Below, piece after piece: positions 36,751-46,379 of a DNA stretch of 64,000 bases. Each line of letters opens with the position of its first letter. Within the stretch, counting starts at the first letter, position 1. This stretch comes from Vibrio sp. FE10 (GTDB taxonomy: Bacteria; Pseudomonadota; Gammaproteobacteria; Enterobacterales; Vibrionaceae), in contig NZ_AP028067.1 of the NCBI RefSeq assembly GCF_030297155.1, forward strand, positions 2,170,001 through 2,234,000. Direction: 5' to 3'. Under the pieces are notes generated by a model. That model did no database searches and was not told the DNA's origin. It saw nothing but the letters and a program-made list of their open reading frames with translations. Made by a program: the position numbers and the translations under genes.

Positions 36751-38679
36751 TTAAACTTTAAAACTGCTCATCAGTTCACTGACGCTGCCATTCAGTGTTT
36801 TGATCTCTGCCGACTCTGTCAGTTGATCTTGGCTTAGCTTATTGAGCTCTTCGACGAAGCTTTCAATCTTGTGCATGTTCTTAGCGATACTTTGAATGAG
36901 GGCATTCTGCTCGACAGAAGAGCCAGAAATATCATTATTGAAACGACTCACGGTTTCCATCTGTTCCGTTAGCTTCGCCAGCATGTTAACGGCTTGAACC
37001 ACTTGAGCACGAGTCATCTCGCAATTGCTCTTCGTTAACTCAATCGATTTAACCAAGCCATCCGATTTAGACTGCAACCCAGATAGCGCCTCTTCTATTT
37101 CAGAGGTACTGATTTGAGTTCGGTTTGCTAGCGCACGGACTTCATCAGCCACCACAGCAAAACCTCGACCATGCTCGCCTGCTCTTGCCGCCTCTATAGA
37201 TGCATTCAATGCCAGTAAGTTGGTTTGTTCAGCAATGCCGCCAATCACAGACACAATCGACTGTATGCTCTGTGTTTCGTTGGCCATAGAGCGAATATCA
37301 TCAGACGTCGTACCGACTTGCTTCTCAAGATCACTGATGTACGTTTCTGTCACTGTATTGATTTGCTTAGTCTCATCGCTAAACACAGCGGCATCTCGTG
37401 CTGCATCTGCCGCTGACTGTGAGTTCTTTTCCACTTCATTTGATGCTTCAGACAAACCATTAATCGCTGAGACCACTTGAACGGTTTCATCAGTATGGAC
37501 TTTCAATACATCGCTGGTTTCTTTACAACCTTCTCGAATGCTTAATACCTTGGTATCGAGATCCGAGTTCTTGAATTTTACATCTTTAACCATTTCTTGC
37601 AGGCCAATGATAAACAAATTGATGTCTTTGGCGATGTGTCCTAGGTCGTCATTGCCTTTCTCAGCAAGCCTTTGAGTCAAATCGCCATTACCTTGAGAAA
37701 GGTCATGAACGATTTTGCGCAGTGACACGATTGGGCGGTAAAAACGATTCAGAAGTAAAATCATCAATATCACCGAACCGAATACACAGGCGACAATCAG
37801 CATTCGCGTATTCGACATCACACCATTCAACTGATTTAACGCTAACTCAGGATCGATACTGGAAATCATGAACCATTCTTTTTGACTGCCAATATCCACC
37901 TTCTTAGCCATCAAGATTCTTGGATTGCCATCAATCACACCTTCAATGAACTGGTCAGGCAGTTCAATTGCACTGCTTAGTTTCATCAAGGCATCAGCAG
38001 AGAAGATATTGGTTTGCGGAAGCACGTTCTCTATTGTGGAAGCAACAACCATTCCTCTCTCATCCACGATGATACCTTTTGCTTCGTAGATGCTATCTAA
38101 CTGTTTAAGCTGTGCTTCCAAATCATCAAAGCGAATATCGGCCATGATCACGCGATCTTGGTATGAGTACGTCACACCAATCATAGGCACTTGAGTACTC
38201 TTAGTGAAAAACAGATCACTAAAAGATAAACCTGATTTCAATTTTGCCTGTTGATACCAAGGGCGAGTTGTTGGGTTGTATTTTTCTTTGATTCCAACAC
38301 CGTTAGGGAAAGATTCTGACGGACGAGAAGTATAAGAACGGCCGTCGTCAAAACCCACTACAATTTTATCAATGCCACCGAGCTTGGCGGCGTAATGCAT
38401 AAGCGCTTCATTAGGCACTTGATATGGGGATTTCATGAACTCTTGTGCAACGGAATTGACGGTATCTATGGTGCGCTGGACGGTACTTTCTATTTGATTA
38501 ATTTCTATCGTTAGCGAGTGGTCAATCTCGTTATAAATCGTTTGGTTTACCTGGTCTGTTGCTAAGTCAAGCGTAAACCAGTTCGTAAATGCCAATGCAC
38601 TAGAACTGACGATCGCTACCATTAAAATCAATTTTCCTTTAAACCCTAGAGACAATTTTGAATTCATAAAACTCATCAT
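36751..38679 (-). CDS. Methyl-accepting chemotaxis protein with Cache sensor
   Basis: About 642 residues from ATG 38679 (the frame also has an upstream TTG). TM1 at about 12-32; a periplasmic double-Cache domain (about 40-270) is suggested by [20 protein letters not shown] and the [20 protein letters not shown] stretch; TM2 [22 protein letters not shown]; then the signalling coiled coil with [20 protein letters not shown] and [19 protein letters not shown]. The dCache type binds small ligands directly. Lying between alginate lyase and dehR genes, it is a good candidate sensor for alginate-derived compounds; the ligand is not shown. Confidence 0.94.
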   Translation of the reverse strand: MMSFMNSKLSLGFKGKLILMVAIVSSSALAFTNWFTLDLATDQVNQTIYNEIDHSLTIEINQIESTVQRTIDTVNSVAQEFMKSPYQVPNEALMHYAAKLGGIDKIVVGFDDGRSYTSRPSESFPNGVGIKEKYNPTTRPWYQQAKLKSGLSFSDLFFTKSTQVPMIGVTYSYQDRVIMADIRFDDLEAQLKQLDSIYEAKGIIVDERGMVVASTIENVLPQTNIFSADALMKLSSAIELPDQFIEGVIDGNPRILMAKKVDIGSQKEWFMISSIDPELALNQLNGVMSNTRMLIVACVFGSVILMILLLNRFYRPIVSLRKIVHDLSQGNGDLTQRLAEKGNDDLGHIAKDINLFIIGLQEMVKDVKFKNSDLDTKVLSIREGCKETSDVLKVHTDETVQVVSAINGLSEASNEVEKNSQSAADAARDAAVFSDETKQINTVTETYISDLEKQVGTTSDDIRSMANETQSIQSIVSVIGGIAEQTNLLALNASIEAARAGEHGRGFAVVADEVRALANRTQISTSEIEEALSGLQSKSDGLVKSIELTKSNCEMTRAQVVQAVNMLAKLTEQMETVSRFNNDISGSSVEQNALIQSIAKNMHKIESFVEELNKLSQDQLTESAEIKTLNGSVSELMSSFKV

Positions 38680-39092
38680 CCATATCAACCTATATCTATT
38701 ATTTTCATCCGAATGAAATGGTCATTTTTAAGATTTTCGAAGATACGGGAAGCGAAACTTGTTCATGCCGATCCATCGTCACAACCATCGATTTAATTAA
38801 TATTGTATGTTTAATTAACTGCGCTTTCTGTGAGCGATATTGATATATGAAAACTGGCTAAAACCACCCTGTGACATAGGTATCATTTATGAGTCTGGAC
38901 TTTTAACGCGATTGGGAAAGAATAAGTAAATCACTAAAAATGATCGACTTTTGAATAACAGAACAACAACTTCGCCGATAATGCCTCTACTTAAATTATT
39001 CATATCAATCTCGATTCGCTGACTAGAAAAGTGAGCATTAAATCACATTTTCACTAACCAACCATTCACTAAAGGCATTCAATCTCTAGATT

Positions 39093-39109
39093 TATTTGTA
39101 ATACAATAA
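39093..39109. promoter_or_regulatory. FadR-type operator TATTTGTAATACAATAA
   Basis: The 11-base core TTGTAATACAA (39096-39106) is a full match to the palindrome. The nearest protein gene start is about 415 bp away (chemoreceptor), so the target may be the RNA candidate downstream on the plus strand. Confidence 0.7.
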
Positions 39110-39337
39110 CCCCTAATGTATGGTGTATTTGAATCATAACTTAAGTTCTTTCTGGATGCTTTTGTGCAATTCAAAGTGGTAATTGAAGCAACTCGCTTTA
39201 AGGTCATTGAACACGTTTAATGCAGAAACTGTCGGGGGATCTCGTTAATCGTTATTTCACTTATCTTGTTCATTGGTTTTTCCAGACGGCTAGTCCGAAT
39301 ACGCCCACACAGTCACCAGCTGTATGGGCTTTTTTTT
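39107..39337 (+). ncRNA. Candidate alginate-regulated small RNA
   Basis: Between the operator at 39096 and the terminator at 39303-39337 there is no coding frame of note, but the arrangement operator, about 200 bp, strong terminator with T8 is that of an independent RNA gene. The 5' end is not known and the promoter is inferred. No known sRNA family was recognised. Confidence 0.4.
39303..39337 (+). terminator. Orphan terminator on the plus strand
   Basis: GCCCACACAG / CTGTATGGGC stem (one mismatch), 7-base loop, then eight T. No plus-strand gene precedes it for several kb. Confidence 0.82.
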
Positions 39338-39715
39338 GCTTTGTGATTATTGCTTCGGATTTTGGTTATCGATCTACGCTACAAACTATCGCGCAGTAGT
39401 GACGGTATTAGAGATTTGAGCATAGAGAATCAGCTGATGCCTAACAAAGCGCGTCTAGAACAAAGAATTTCTGGAGGCGTTGAGTGTTAGCAAGCAGCTT
39501 TGCAGCATTGAAAATCGAGATTAAATGAAAGTCGAAACAGGTAGAGTTTTGATTAGATAGAACAACAGGAAGCAAAAAAGTAGAGCTAGAAGAATAATAC
39601 AGATGGTTGCGGCTTTACGAAAAAGAGTGAAACTGTGGGAGTAAGCTGGGAATTGTAGTTGCAGATAAAGCGGAATTTGAGATAAAACGGGCTTGTAAAT
39701 AAGACCTGGTGTAGA

Positions 39716-39776
39716 TAAAAACGAACCTCGCTGAGGTATCGCCGCCTAAAAGACAGGCAATACCCTAGCGAGGTCG
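39716..39776 (-). terminator. Terminator of dehR
   Basis: On the minus strand CCTCGCT(A)GGGTAT ... ATACCTCAGCGAGG forms a long stem followed by TTCGTTTTTA, 9 bp beyond the dehR stop. Confidence 0.78.
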
Positions 39777-39784
39777 TACGTCGA

Positions 39785-40666
39785 TTACTTCTCTAGTTTA
39801 GCGAAGTAGTCGAAGATTACTGGTACATCGTTGTTACCCATGCCTGCATCAACAGCAGCTTGTAGGCTTGTTGCAGTACCTTGAGCGATTAGAGACTCAG
39901 TACCTAGCTCTTCACAAAGAGCAAGGAAGTAACCAAGGTCTTTGTTAGCGTTAGCAACAGAGAAACCTAGCTTCTCTTCGCCGTCTACTGCGTAGAACTT
40001 ACAGAATTGCATGAACGGAGAGTTAGATGGACCTGCAGACATGATGTCAAACAGTTGTTGGCCATCAACACCAGCGCGTTGAGCAACAGCGAAAGCTTGA
40101 GACATAGTTGCAACAGTCGTCATGCCCATGAAGTTGTTTACAAGCTTAGTTACGTGACCAGAACCTAGAGCGCCTAGGTGGAATACGTTTTCGCCTTGCT
40201 CTTCAAGAACAGGTTTAACTTTGTTGAAAGTTTCCATGTCGCCAGCAGCCATGATGTTCAGAAGACCATCTTTAGCATGTGCAGGAGTACGACCTAGAGG
40301 TGCGTCGATCATGCCCGCGCCTTTTTCAGCAAGAGCTGCGCCGATTTTCTTAGTAGAAGCTGGGATAGAAGTACCGAAGTCTACTAGTACTGCGCCTTCT
40401 TTGATGCCCGCTAGAACGCCGTCTTCGCCGTAAACGATTTTTTCAACAACAGCTGAAGTCGTAAGACAAAACTGAACGATGTCACTTGCAGCAGCTAGTT
40501 CTTTAGCAGAAGTGAATGCAGTCGCATTGCCGCGATCTGTAACGCGAGCAACAGCTTCAGCGCTTAGATCCATTACGTTTACGTGGTAGCCGCGCTTTTG
40601 TAGGTTTTCAACCATGTTGCCGCCCATAAGACCTAGGCCAATGAAACCGATTACAGGTTTAGTCAT
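39785..40666 (-). CDS. dehR: HIBADH-family reductase, probable DEH reductase DehR
   Basis: About 293 residues from ATG 40666, which has GGAG seven bases before it. The N-terminal Rossmann domain has GLGLMG (12-17) and the typical GFIGLGLMGGNMVENL start; the substrate-binding motif DAPLGRTPAHAKDG and the catalytic Lys176 in GHVTKLVNNFMG identify the beta-hydroxyacid dehydrogenase family. In V. splendidus-type alginate loci the enzyme of this type next to PL15 and the symporter reduces DEH to 2-keto-3-deoxygluconate. A plain 3-hydroxyisobutyrate or tartronate-semialdehyde reductase is the alternative. An operator-like site lies 21 bp upstream of the start. Confidence 0.85.
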   Translation of the reverse strand: MTKPVIGFIGLGLMGGNMVENLQKRGYHVNVMDLSAEAVARVTDRGNATAFTSAKELAAASDIVQFCLTTSAVVEKIVYGEDGVLAGIKEGAVLVDFGTSIPASTKKIGAALAEKGAGMIDAPLGRTPAHAKDGLLNIMAAGDMETFNKVKPVLEEQGENVFHLGALGSGHVTKLVNNFMGMTTVATMSQAFAVAQRAGVDGQQLFDIMSAGPSNSPFMQFCKFYAVDGEEKLGFSVANANKDLGYFLALCEELGTESLIAQGTATSLQAAVDAGMGNNDVPVIFDYFAKLEK

Positions 40667-40687
40667 GTTCAAACTCCAAATATAGTA

Positions 40688-40698
40688 TTGTATGATTA
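40688..40698. promoter_or_regulatory. Operator-like site TTGTATGATTA before dehR
   Basis: A degenerate palindrome 21 bp upstream of dehR, matching the site before the SDR reductase gene in ten of eleven bases. Confidence 0.4.
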
Positions 40699-41260
40699 TA
40701 TACTCATTATAATAACTACGTCTTTCTCGTTACGCAATAGTTTTAGGGCATTGATTTGATGGTTCGATGCAAGTTGTGACGGGGGTTCACTTTACGAGAA
40801 AATATGGGTCACGCTTTGTACTTACAGGAACTATTTGCCACTTTAAAAACCGTCTATTGATGAAATAACGTACGTTAAATGTCATACGATTAGTAAGAAC
40901 AAGCTACGCCTTTACCTATGTATAGTTCATTACCTATGTATAGTTCACTACTCCCTTACTCAGCCAGTGATAAGACTGTTCACGGAAAAGTAAGTTATAA
41001 CAATTTCTAGGAAACAGGCGTTGGCGCCCTATTCTTCTAACAGAGCGATACATGCGAGTCTCTTATACGACTCCCGCACATGTCATTCAGCATAGTGGCT
41101 AAGTACATACCCGGTCTTTGTGTGCATCAGTGTTCAAATTCAGCCCTGAGCCACTGACTTAGCATCGAGAAGCTATTTATCTCTGGCCAATCAAGTTTTC
41201 TTTCAACCTGATGGGTTTGCTAACTTATCTAACTCTTCCAACCAACTAACTAGACAAACA
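40699..41260. other. Gene-free spacer between PL15 gene and dehR
   Basis: No supported gene. It contains an 18-bp perfect tandem duplication (40912-40947) and the PL15 terminator at its end. Confidence 0.5.
40912..40947. repeat. 18-bp perfect tandem duplication
   Basis: TTACCTATGTATAGTTCA occurs twice head to tail (40912-40929, 40930-40947) in the non-coding spacer. Confidence 0.85.
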
Positions 41261-41290
41261 AAAAAACTCCGAGCTTTCACTCGGAGTTTT
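41261..41290. terminator. Terminator of the PL15 gene
   Basis: AAACTCCGAG / CTCGGAGTTT perfect 10-bp stem, with T-runs on both strands. Confidence 0.82.
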
Positions 41291-41318
41291 AATATCTAGC
41301 TTCTGTTACTTCAGCGGA

Positions 41319-43397
41319 TTACAGTTCGATTGAAACCGTTTCACCGTCAACATTGAGCAGTAGCGTGTTGCCTTCAAGCTTATGAGACACTTCAACTTGC
41401 TCGCCTTCATTCTTATTAGGAACGAGAAGCGTCAAGATGTTGTGCTCTTTCGATGGCTTGAATTCCACTTCAACATGACGGTGGATCTCAAGATCTTTAA
41501 ACTCGTATGGGTCAACTTCGCCGAAGCCTTCAACGTTCTTAACTGAAGTGATGTTATCAGCAGACTCGTTGATGAAGTTTACGTCTAGGTGAGCAACTTC
41601 GCCACGGATAGTGAAAGACTTGTCTGCCACTTCGTTTGCGAAAGTTGTGTGCATTAGCCAAGTCATGTCTTTCTCTTCAGAAAGCGTTGCTTTGTCTTGC
41701 ATTACGAATACTTTACCTTGAACGAACCAGACTTTACGCTTGTAATATTCAATTTCAGGAACGAAGTACTTGTAAGATGCCGTTGCATCACCTTCAACCA
41801 TCTTCACATCAGATTCAGTGTCGAAGTCAGAGATAGTGCCGCCCGCTTCGATACAGAAGCGATCTTGGTGGTTTTCGTAGCCTGTGTTCTTGTTCTCTCC
41901 GTACTGACCTTTACCACCAAATAGTGGAAGGTTTTTAGAGAACGTTTGACGACGCCACTTAGTGTGCATGTCTACACCGAAACCACCGTAGTAACCTGTT
42001 ACTGACGCTAGCGTTTCACCGAATGCGTGCAACGTAAATGCGTTTTGGTCACCGTGAGAGTGACTGATTGAGCCAAACGGAGAACATTTGAATACCATGT
42101 GAATATGGTTATCACGCTCAGTCATCTTGTTATGGAATGCAGCCCAACCCGTGATTGGGAATACTTTCAAAAGTGGATCGTTCGATGGTGCTTTCTCTTC
42201 AGGTGCATCCCAAAGGAAGTTAAAACGAAGATCGTCGTAACCGAAGTCCCACCAACCAAAGTTGTAGAATTTGGTGTGTGCTTCAGTGTCACGGCCTTTC
42301 AGTTGATTGTAGTACCAAACGTACTCAGGCTTCTGATTAACACCCGCGTAATGCTTGATGTTGTAAGCCAGTTTTAAACCTGGGAAATCACCGATTGAAG
42401 ACTGGTCACAGAAGCTCGCGCGCTTAGAGTGAACAGGCATACAGTAAAGTGGGAAGTCACCTGTGTTTTCGTAGAATGTTTTGTTGAACATGTCTACGCC
42501 ACAGTATGCTTTCAATAGATCGAATGCTTCGCCTAGGAATGCAGTTTGTGTGTTCCAGTAGTCTGGACCTTCAGCCCAACCGCCGTCTACACCGCCCCAT
42601 GGTGGGTAGTGTACTGCGTAGTATTCTAGCGCGTAAGCAATGTACTCGCCTGCTTTCGGGTGATCGTGGTAAAGCGCGATACACGTTGGGATGATAGCAG
42701 AAGAGATAGAACGAACACCGTGGCTGTTTAGTGGGTTGTTCAATAGATCAACCGTCACTTTCAGGTGGTGCATGATTTCGTCTAGACGTTCAATCAAAGC
42801 ATCTTGAACTTGCTGACGTTCTTCATCTGTGAAGTAGCCGTGTAGCCAGTCGTAACCCCAAGCCATAGCAGCGATGACACGGAAAGCCGCTTCATCGTTA
42901 TAACCACGAGAAGTCACGCCTTCTGGATCGTACGTAGACAGTTTTAGAGTCCAAGCTTTTGCTTTAGCAATTAGCGCTTCGTCTTCTTTTACAACACCAG
43001 CAATCGCTAGGTTACGTGTCGCGTTCAGTGCCATTTGGCAATCAACGTACATTTGACGCCAGTAAGGACGCCATAAAGAAGCTTTACCTACCGTCTCAGC
43101 TGGGTACGCTTGAGGCTCTTCAAAAGGAGCTGTCTCAAGGAACTTAACTGTAGAGTTGTTGTAGAAATCGTCAAACATGCAGTGAGCTTCATCAGCTTTC
43201 ACTTTCGCTTTGAATTCTTCTAACTGATCAGCTTGAACAAGAAGACGCGGACGTGCTTCGCTCAAGGTGTCTAGGAATGATAGGTCGAAGTCACGTGTTT
43301 GAACTTCGATAGGGAGTAGGTCTACAAGATTACCTGCTGAAGTATCGTTTTCCAGCTTCATCTTCCTGATTGCATCAAGAGATTTTTGGTCGCTCAT
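41319..43397 (-). CDS. oalA: PL15 exolytic oligoalginate lyase
   Basis: A 692-residue protein without a signal peptide, so cytoplasmic. It begins in an alpha/alpha-toroid with the RPRLL pattern of DUF4962 (49-53), followed by a heparinase II/III-like beta-sandwich (HSHGDQNAFTLHAFGETLAS). Likely catalytic residues are His226 (NSHGVRS) and Tyr280 (GPDYW); their spacing of 54 equals that of His311 and Tyr365 in the PL15 enzyme Atu3025. PL15 releases unsaturated monomers from oligoalginate ends. It lies between dehR and the second symporter, so import, monomer release and reduction are encoded side by side. Symbol follows the V. splendidus OalA naming. Confidence 0.93.
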   Translation of the reverse strand: MSDQKSLDAIRKMKLENDTSAGNLVDLLPIEVQTRDFDLSFLDTLSEARPRLLVQADQLEEFKAKVKADEAHCMFDDFYNNSTVKFLETAPFEEPQAYPAETVGKASLWRPYWRQMYVDCQMALNATRNLAIAGVVKEDEALIAKAKAWTLKLSTYDPEGVTSRGYNDEAAFRVIAAMAWGYDWLHGYFTDEERQQVQDALIERLDEIMHHLKVTVDLLNNPLNSHGVRSISSAIIPTCIALYHDHPKAGEYIAYALEYYAVHYPPWGGVDGGWAEGPDYWNTQTAFLGEAFDLLKAYCGVDMFNKTFYENTGDFPLYCMPVHSKRASFCDQSSIGDFPGLKLAYNIKHYAGVNQKPEYVWYYNQLKGRDTEAHTKFYNFGWWDFGYDDLRFNFLWDAPEEKAPSNDPLLKVFPITGWAAFHNKMTERDNHIHMVFKCSPFGSISHSHGDQNAFTLHAFGETLASVTGYYGGFGVDMHTKWRRQTFSKNLPLFGGKGQYGENKNTGYENHQDRFCIEAGGTISDFDTESDVKMVEGDATASYKYFVPEIEYYKRKVWFVQGKVFVMQDKATLSEEKDMTWLMHTTFANEVADKSFTIRGEVAHLDVNFINESADNITSVKNVEGFGEVDPYEFKDLEIHRHVEVEFKPSKEHNILTLLVPNKNEGEQVEVSHKLEGNTLLLNVDGETVSIEL

Positions 43398-43454
43398 TCT
43401 AACTCACTTATTTTTCAAGTTGATTGAAAGGAATTAGCAATAATATACGTCTTA

Positions 43455-43465
43455 TTGTAGGACAA
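43455..43465. promoter_or_regulatory. FadR-type operator TTGTAGGACAA
   Basis: Matches TNGTNNNACNA fully and the tighter palindrome except for one central base. It lies 57 bp upstream of the PL15 start. Confidence 0.6.
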
Positions 43466-43559
43466 TTGAATGTATTTCGATTCAATCGTACAATTTTTTA
43501 CAGTTTTCGTGATTTAGGTCTGATGTTGTAAGGCTGACACGTTTACTCGCTTCACAAAG

Positions 43560-43593
43560 CAAAAATGCGACGCCCTTTCGAGTCGTCGCATTC
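43560..43593 (-). terminator. Terminator of the second symporter gene
   Basis: AATGCGACG / CGTCGCATT stem with a T-run on the minus strand, 22 bp beyond the stop at 43615. Confidence 0.8.
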
Positions 43594-43614
43594 TATCTAA
43601 GTGTTCGCTATATA

Positions 43615-45393
43615 TTAGCTTTCAGTTACAACTTTAGCTTGCTTGCCGCCGTCATCGACCGCTTTCACAAGTAGAATACCGACACCACCCACTATCACAC
43701 CACATAGGATGAAGACTAAACGCCCCCACATTGGGTTAGTCAGAAGAGCCATCAGCATAATACCAACACCCGCTACCGCAATCAGTTTACCAAGCATTTG
43801 ACGTTGTTTGTTATCCAACACTTTTTGCTCTGCCGATTCAGCGACTAATGGTGTTTCTAAGTTGCCAAAGAACTTATCAACATCCGCTTGACGTTCTTTT
43901 GATAGAGGCTTGTAGAACATTGTAGATAGTACGAAGAAGCCACCGGTTAGCGTGATGTGAGCAATGAGACCTATCGCAACTTTAACATCAGACCATTCAC
44001 GTCCTGTTAGAGTATCAAGACCAAACACCGCTGCTACCATCTCTGCGTCGATAACAAAACCAACTACATAAGATACGATACCACCAACAACTAGCGTACC
44101 CCAACCAGCCCAGTCCGGAGTCTTCTTAATAAAGAAGCCAAGGAATGCAGGAATCGTCATAGGGAAACCGATTAACGCACCTACGTACATCATCGTATCA
44201 AACAGGCTCAAACCTTTAAGCGAGTTGATGAACTGTGCGATAAGGATAATAGCGAAGCCAAATACCGCTGAAGTAATTTTAGATACGGTTACTAGCTCTT
44301 TCTCAGATGCTTGACCTTTACGAACGATTGTTTCGTAGAAGTTCTTAACGAAGATACCTGAGTTACGGTTTAGACCAGAATCCATTGAAGACATTGTCGC
44401 GGCAAACATCGCGGCAACTAATAGACCAACCATACCTGCTGGCATGTATTCTTGTACAAAGTATAGGTAAGCAAAGTCACCCGCTTTTTTACCTGCATTC
44501 GGGTAAGCCGCTGATAAATCAACACCTTGGCCTGCAATGAACCAAGAAGGCATGAACCAAATAAACACGCCACACAACATCAACACACAAGCAAGCAGTG
44601 CAGCTTTCTTAGCGTTCTTTGAGTCTTTAGCCGCTAGGTAACGGTAAGAGTTAAGCATGTTGTTAGTAATAGAGAACTGCTTAACGAAGATGAAGAATGC
44701 CCAAATCGTGAAGATGCTTAGGTAGTTGATGTTGTTGCCCCAAAGGAACGAACCACCATCTTGTACTGGGAAGTTGTTAACAATCTCACCAACACCGCCA
44801 CCTTGAACAACCGCTACAACCGCACAAGTTACCGTTACCGCCATGATGATAACCATCTGCATGAAGTCAGATGCGATTACCGCCCATGAACCACCTGTTA
44901 CCGACATTGCCAATACCACTAGGCCAGTCACCCAGATAGTCATGTTCATGTCGAAACCGAAGATACCCGAAGCGATGATTGCCAATGCGTTTAACCACAC
45001 ACCCGCAGATACCACTGAGTTCGGCATTGAAGACCAAGTGAATACTTGTTCGTTGGTTGCGCCGAAACGCATACGAATCGCTTCAATTACGGTAACAACA
45101 CGAAGTTGGCGGAATTTCGGCGCGAAGTATGCGTAGTTCATGAAGTAACCAAATGCGTTGGCTACGAAAATGACCGCAACAGCAAAACCATCGTTATACG
45201 CTTTACCTGCCGCACCGGTGAATGTCCATGCACTAAACTGGGTCATAAAGGCGGTTGCACCAACCATCCACCACAACATGTTACCGCCCCCGCGGAAGTA
45301 GTCACTAGTAGTACTTGTAAATGTTCTAAACATCCAACCTATCGCAATCAAGAATAGGAAATAAATGCCGACAATAATCGTGTTGAGTTCCAT
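43615..45393 (-). CDS. SSS-family sodium/solute symporter 2 (ToaA/B/C type)
   Basis: A 592-residue inner-membrane symporter nearly collinear with the one at 12781-14553; the first 60 residues differ at very few positions (MELNTIIVGIYFLFLIAIGW here). The same blocks occur: TAFMTQFSAWTFTGAAGKAY, AAMFAATMSSMDSGLNRNSG, SLFDTMMYVGALIGFPMT. Differences cluster in the loop near 205-215 (VQDGGSFLWGNN versus a shorter loop) and in the C-terminus. Paralogues in V. splendidus import alginate monomers and short oligomers. The full operator at 45453 is 60 bp upstream, as for the first copy. Recent duplication with possible change in substrate size is likely. Confidence 0.93.
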   Translation of the reverse strand: MELNTIIVGIYFLFLIAIGWMFRTFTSTTSDYFRGGGNMLWWMVGATAFMTQFSAWTFTGAAGKAYNDGFAVAVIFVANAFGYFMNYAYFAPKFRQLRVVTVIEAIRMRFGATNEQVFTWSSMPNSVVSAGVWLNALAIIASGIFGFDMNMTIWVTGLVVLAMSVTGGSWAVIASDFMQMVIIMAVTVTCAVVAVVQGGGVGEIVNNFPVQDGGSFLWGNNINYLSIFTIWAFFIFVKQFSITNNMLNSYRYLAAKDSKNAKKAALLACVLMLCGVFIWFMPSWFIAGQGVDLSAAYPNAGKKAGDFAYLYFVQEYMPAGMVGLLVAAMFAATMSSMDSGLNRNSGIFVKNFYETIVRKGQASEKELVTVSKITSAVFGFAIILIAQFINSLKGLSLFDTMMYVGALIGFPMTIPAFLGFFIKKTPDWAGWGTLVVGGIVSYVVGFVIDAEMVAAVFGLDTLTGREWSDVKVAIGLIAHITLTGGFFVLSTMFYKPLSKERQADVDKFFGNLETPLVAESAEQKVLDNKQRQMLGKLIAVAGVGIMLMALLTNPMWGRLVFILCGVIVGGVGILLVKAVDDGGKQAKVVTES

Positions 45394-46331
45394 CGTGTAT
45401 CCTTTGTCCGTTATAATTTGTTACGAGGACTATAGGAAATTCGACTATTTATTTGTAGTACAATAATCCAAATAAGTGATGGTGATCTTATTTTGATTGA
45501 TTAAGTTAATTATATATATGACATAGGATGGAATATGGCCAATTCATCAAGGCAATTACTGATATTTTAGATAAAAATTTCACACCTAAAAAAAACAAAC
45601 AAAATAATGATTTAAAATCAGACACTTACACTAAACAGTGAGACTTTACGCACTAAATTAAAAATGCAACCAAATACATATAAATATAAAATCCTCAAAA
45701 ATAATCAAAGCCAAGCTAAAGGACAATCAAGACCATTAATCACACAATAAACCAGTGTTTTTTAAAAAATTGACAAGTTAATCTAGTTAGAATTCAATTC
45801 AAATTTGTGTAGTGCTCTTATCTTTAGATCTAAATACAAATGGATGAGAAATCACCTCAATCGAATGATTATTTTGACCATATCCTGATGAGTTAGGAGA
45901 GGAAATTTAACATGCTGTCTCTGAGAGTGATAAAGAGAGCGTGCAAAGATTAGGGGGTATTGAGCAACCTGAATAGCTTAAGAAATATGGGAAAATGATT
46001 GAACCAAAACAGTGCAACACACTTCCTAAAAACAAACAGATTGGTTCGCTTACATGTTCGTATGTACCCCATTGTTTTATAGGATGCTCTATTATCACGC
46101 CAAAATTTTCGCCCATATGAATGAATAGAACGGTGACCATATGATGATGAGTTTATATCTAATAAATCAGACAAAATAAGCTGGCGCTGAGTGCATTTAT
46201 TTCCAGCTCAATAAAAGACCAGAATCACACTATTTTTGAAACAATACGGTTAAAACAAGATCGAAGTCTAGTTAGAAGACTTCCGGTTGTGATCGCTCCG
46301 CGCTTCCAAGCTTTCGTTAATTGAAGAATTA
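45394..46331. other. Gene-free region between symporter 2 and the Tct cluster
   Basis: About 0.9 kb of AT-rich sequence with no supported gene. The operators at 45453 and 46332 stand at its two ends, each facing the gene next to it. Confidence 0.55.
45453..45463. promoter_or_regulatory. FadR-type operator TTGTAGTACAA
   Basis: Full palindrome match, 59 bp upstream of symporter 2, with ATTTATTTG before and TAAT after as at the first symporter. Confidence 0.7.
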
Positions 46332-46342
46332 TTGTCATACAA
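46332..46342. promoter_or_regulatory. FadR-type operator TTGTCATACAA
   Basis: Matches TNGTNNNACNA and lies 37 bp upstream of the 156-residue protein gene that leads the Tct transporter cluster. Confidence 0.6.
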
Positions 46343-46379
46343 TATTCTATATATCTAACCAGACATAAGGACATGTGGC

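Larger units (their letters stand above)
38689..39715. other. Long gene-free region with operator and orphan terminator
   Basis: No protein gene on either strand. It contains a full FadR-type operator (39096) and a strong plus-strand terminator (39303-39337), about 200 bp apart, which suggests an unannotated transcript. Confidence 0.6.

Noticed and set aside
39437..39492. Integron attC-like sequence (GCCTAACAAAGCG ... GTGTTAGC)
   Set aside because: The outer ends pair, but the inner arms do not match well, the 3' core does not fit GTTRRRY, and no cassette or integrase is near.
45907..46140. 77-residue minus-strand open frame in the gap before the Tct cluster
   Set aside because: No ribosome site, odd composition and no conserved-looking motif; treated as a chance frame.
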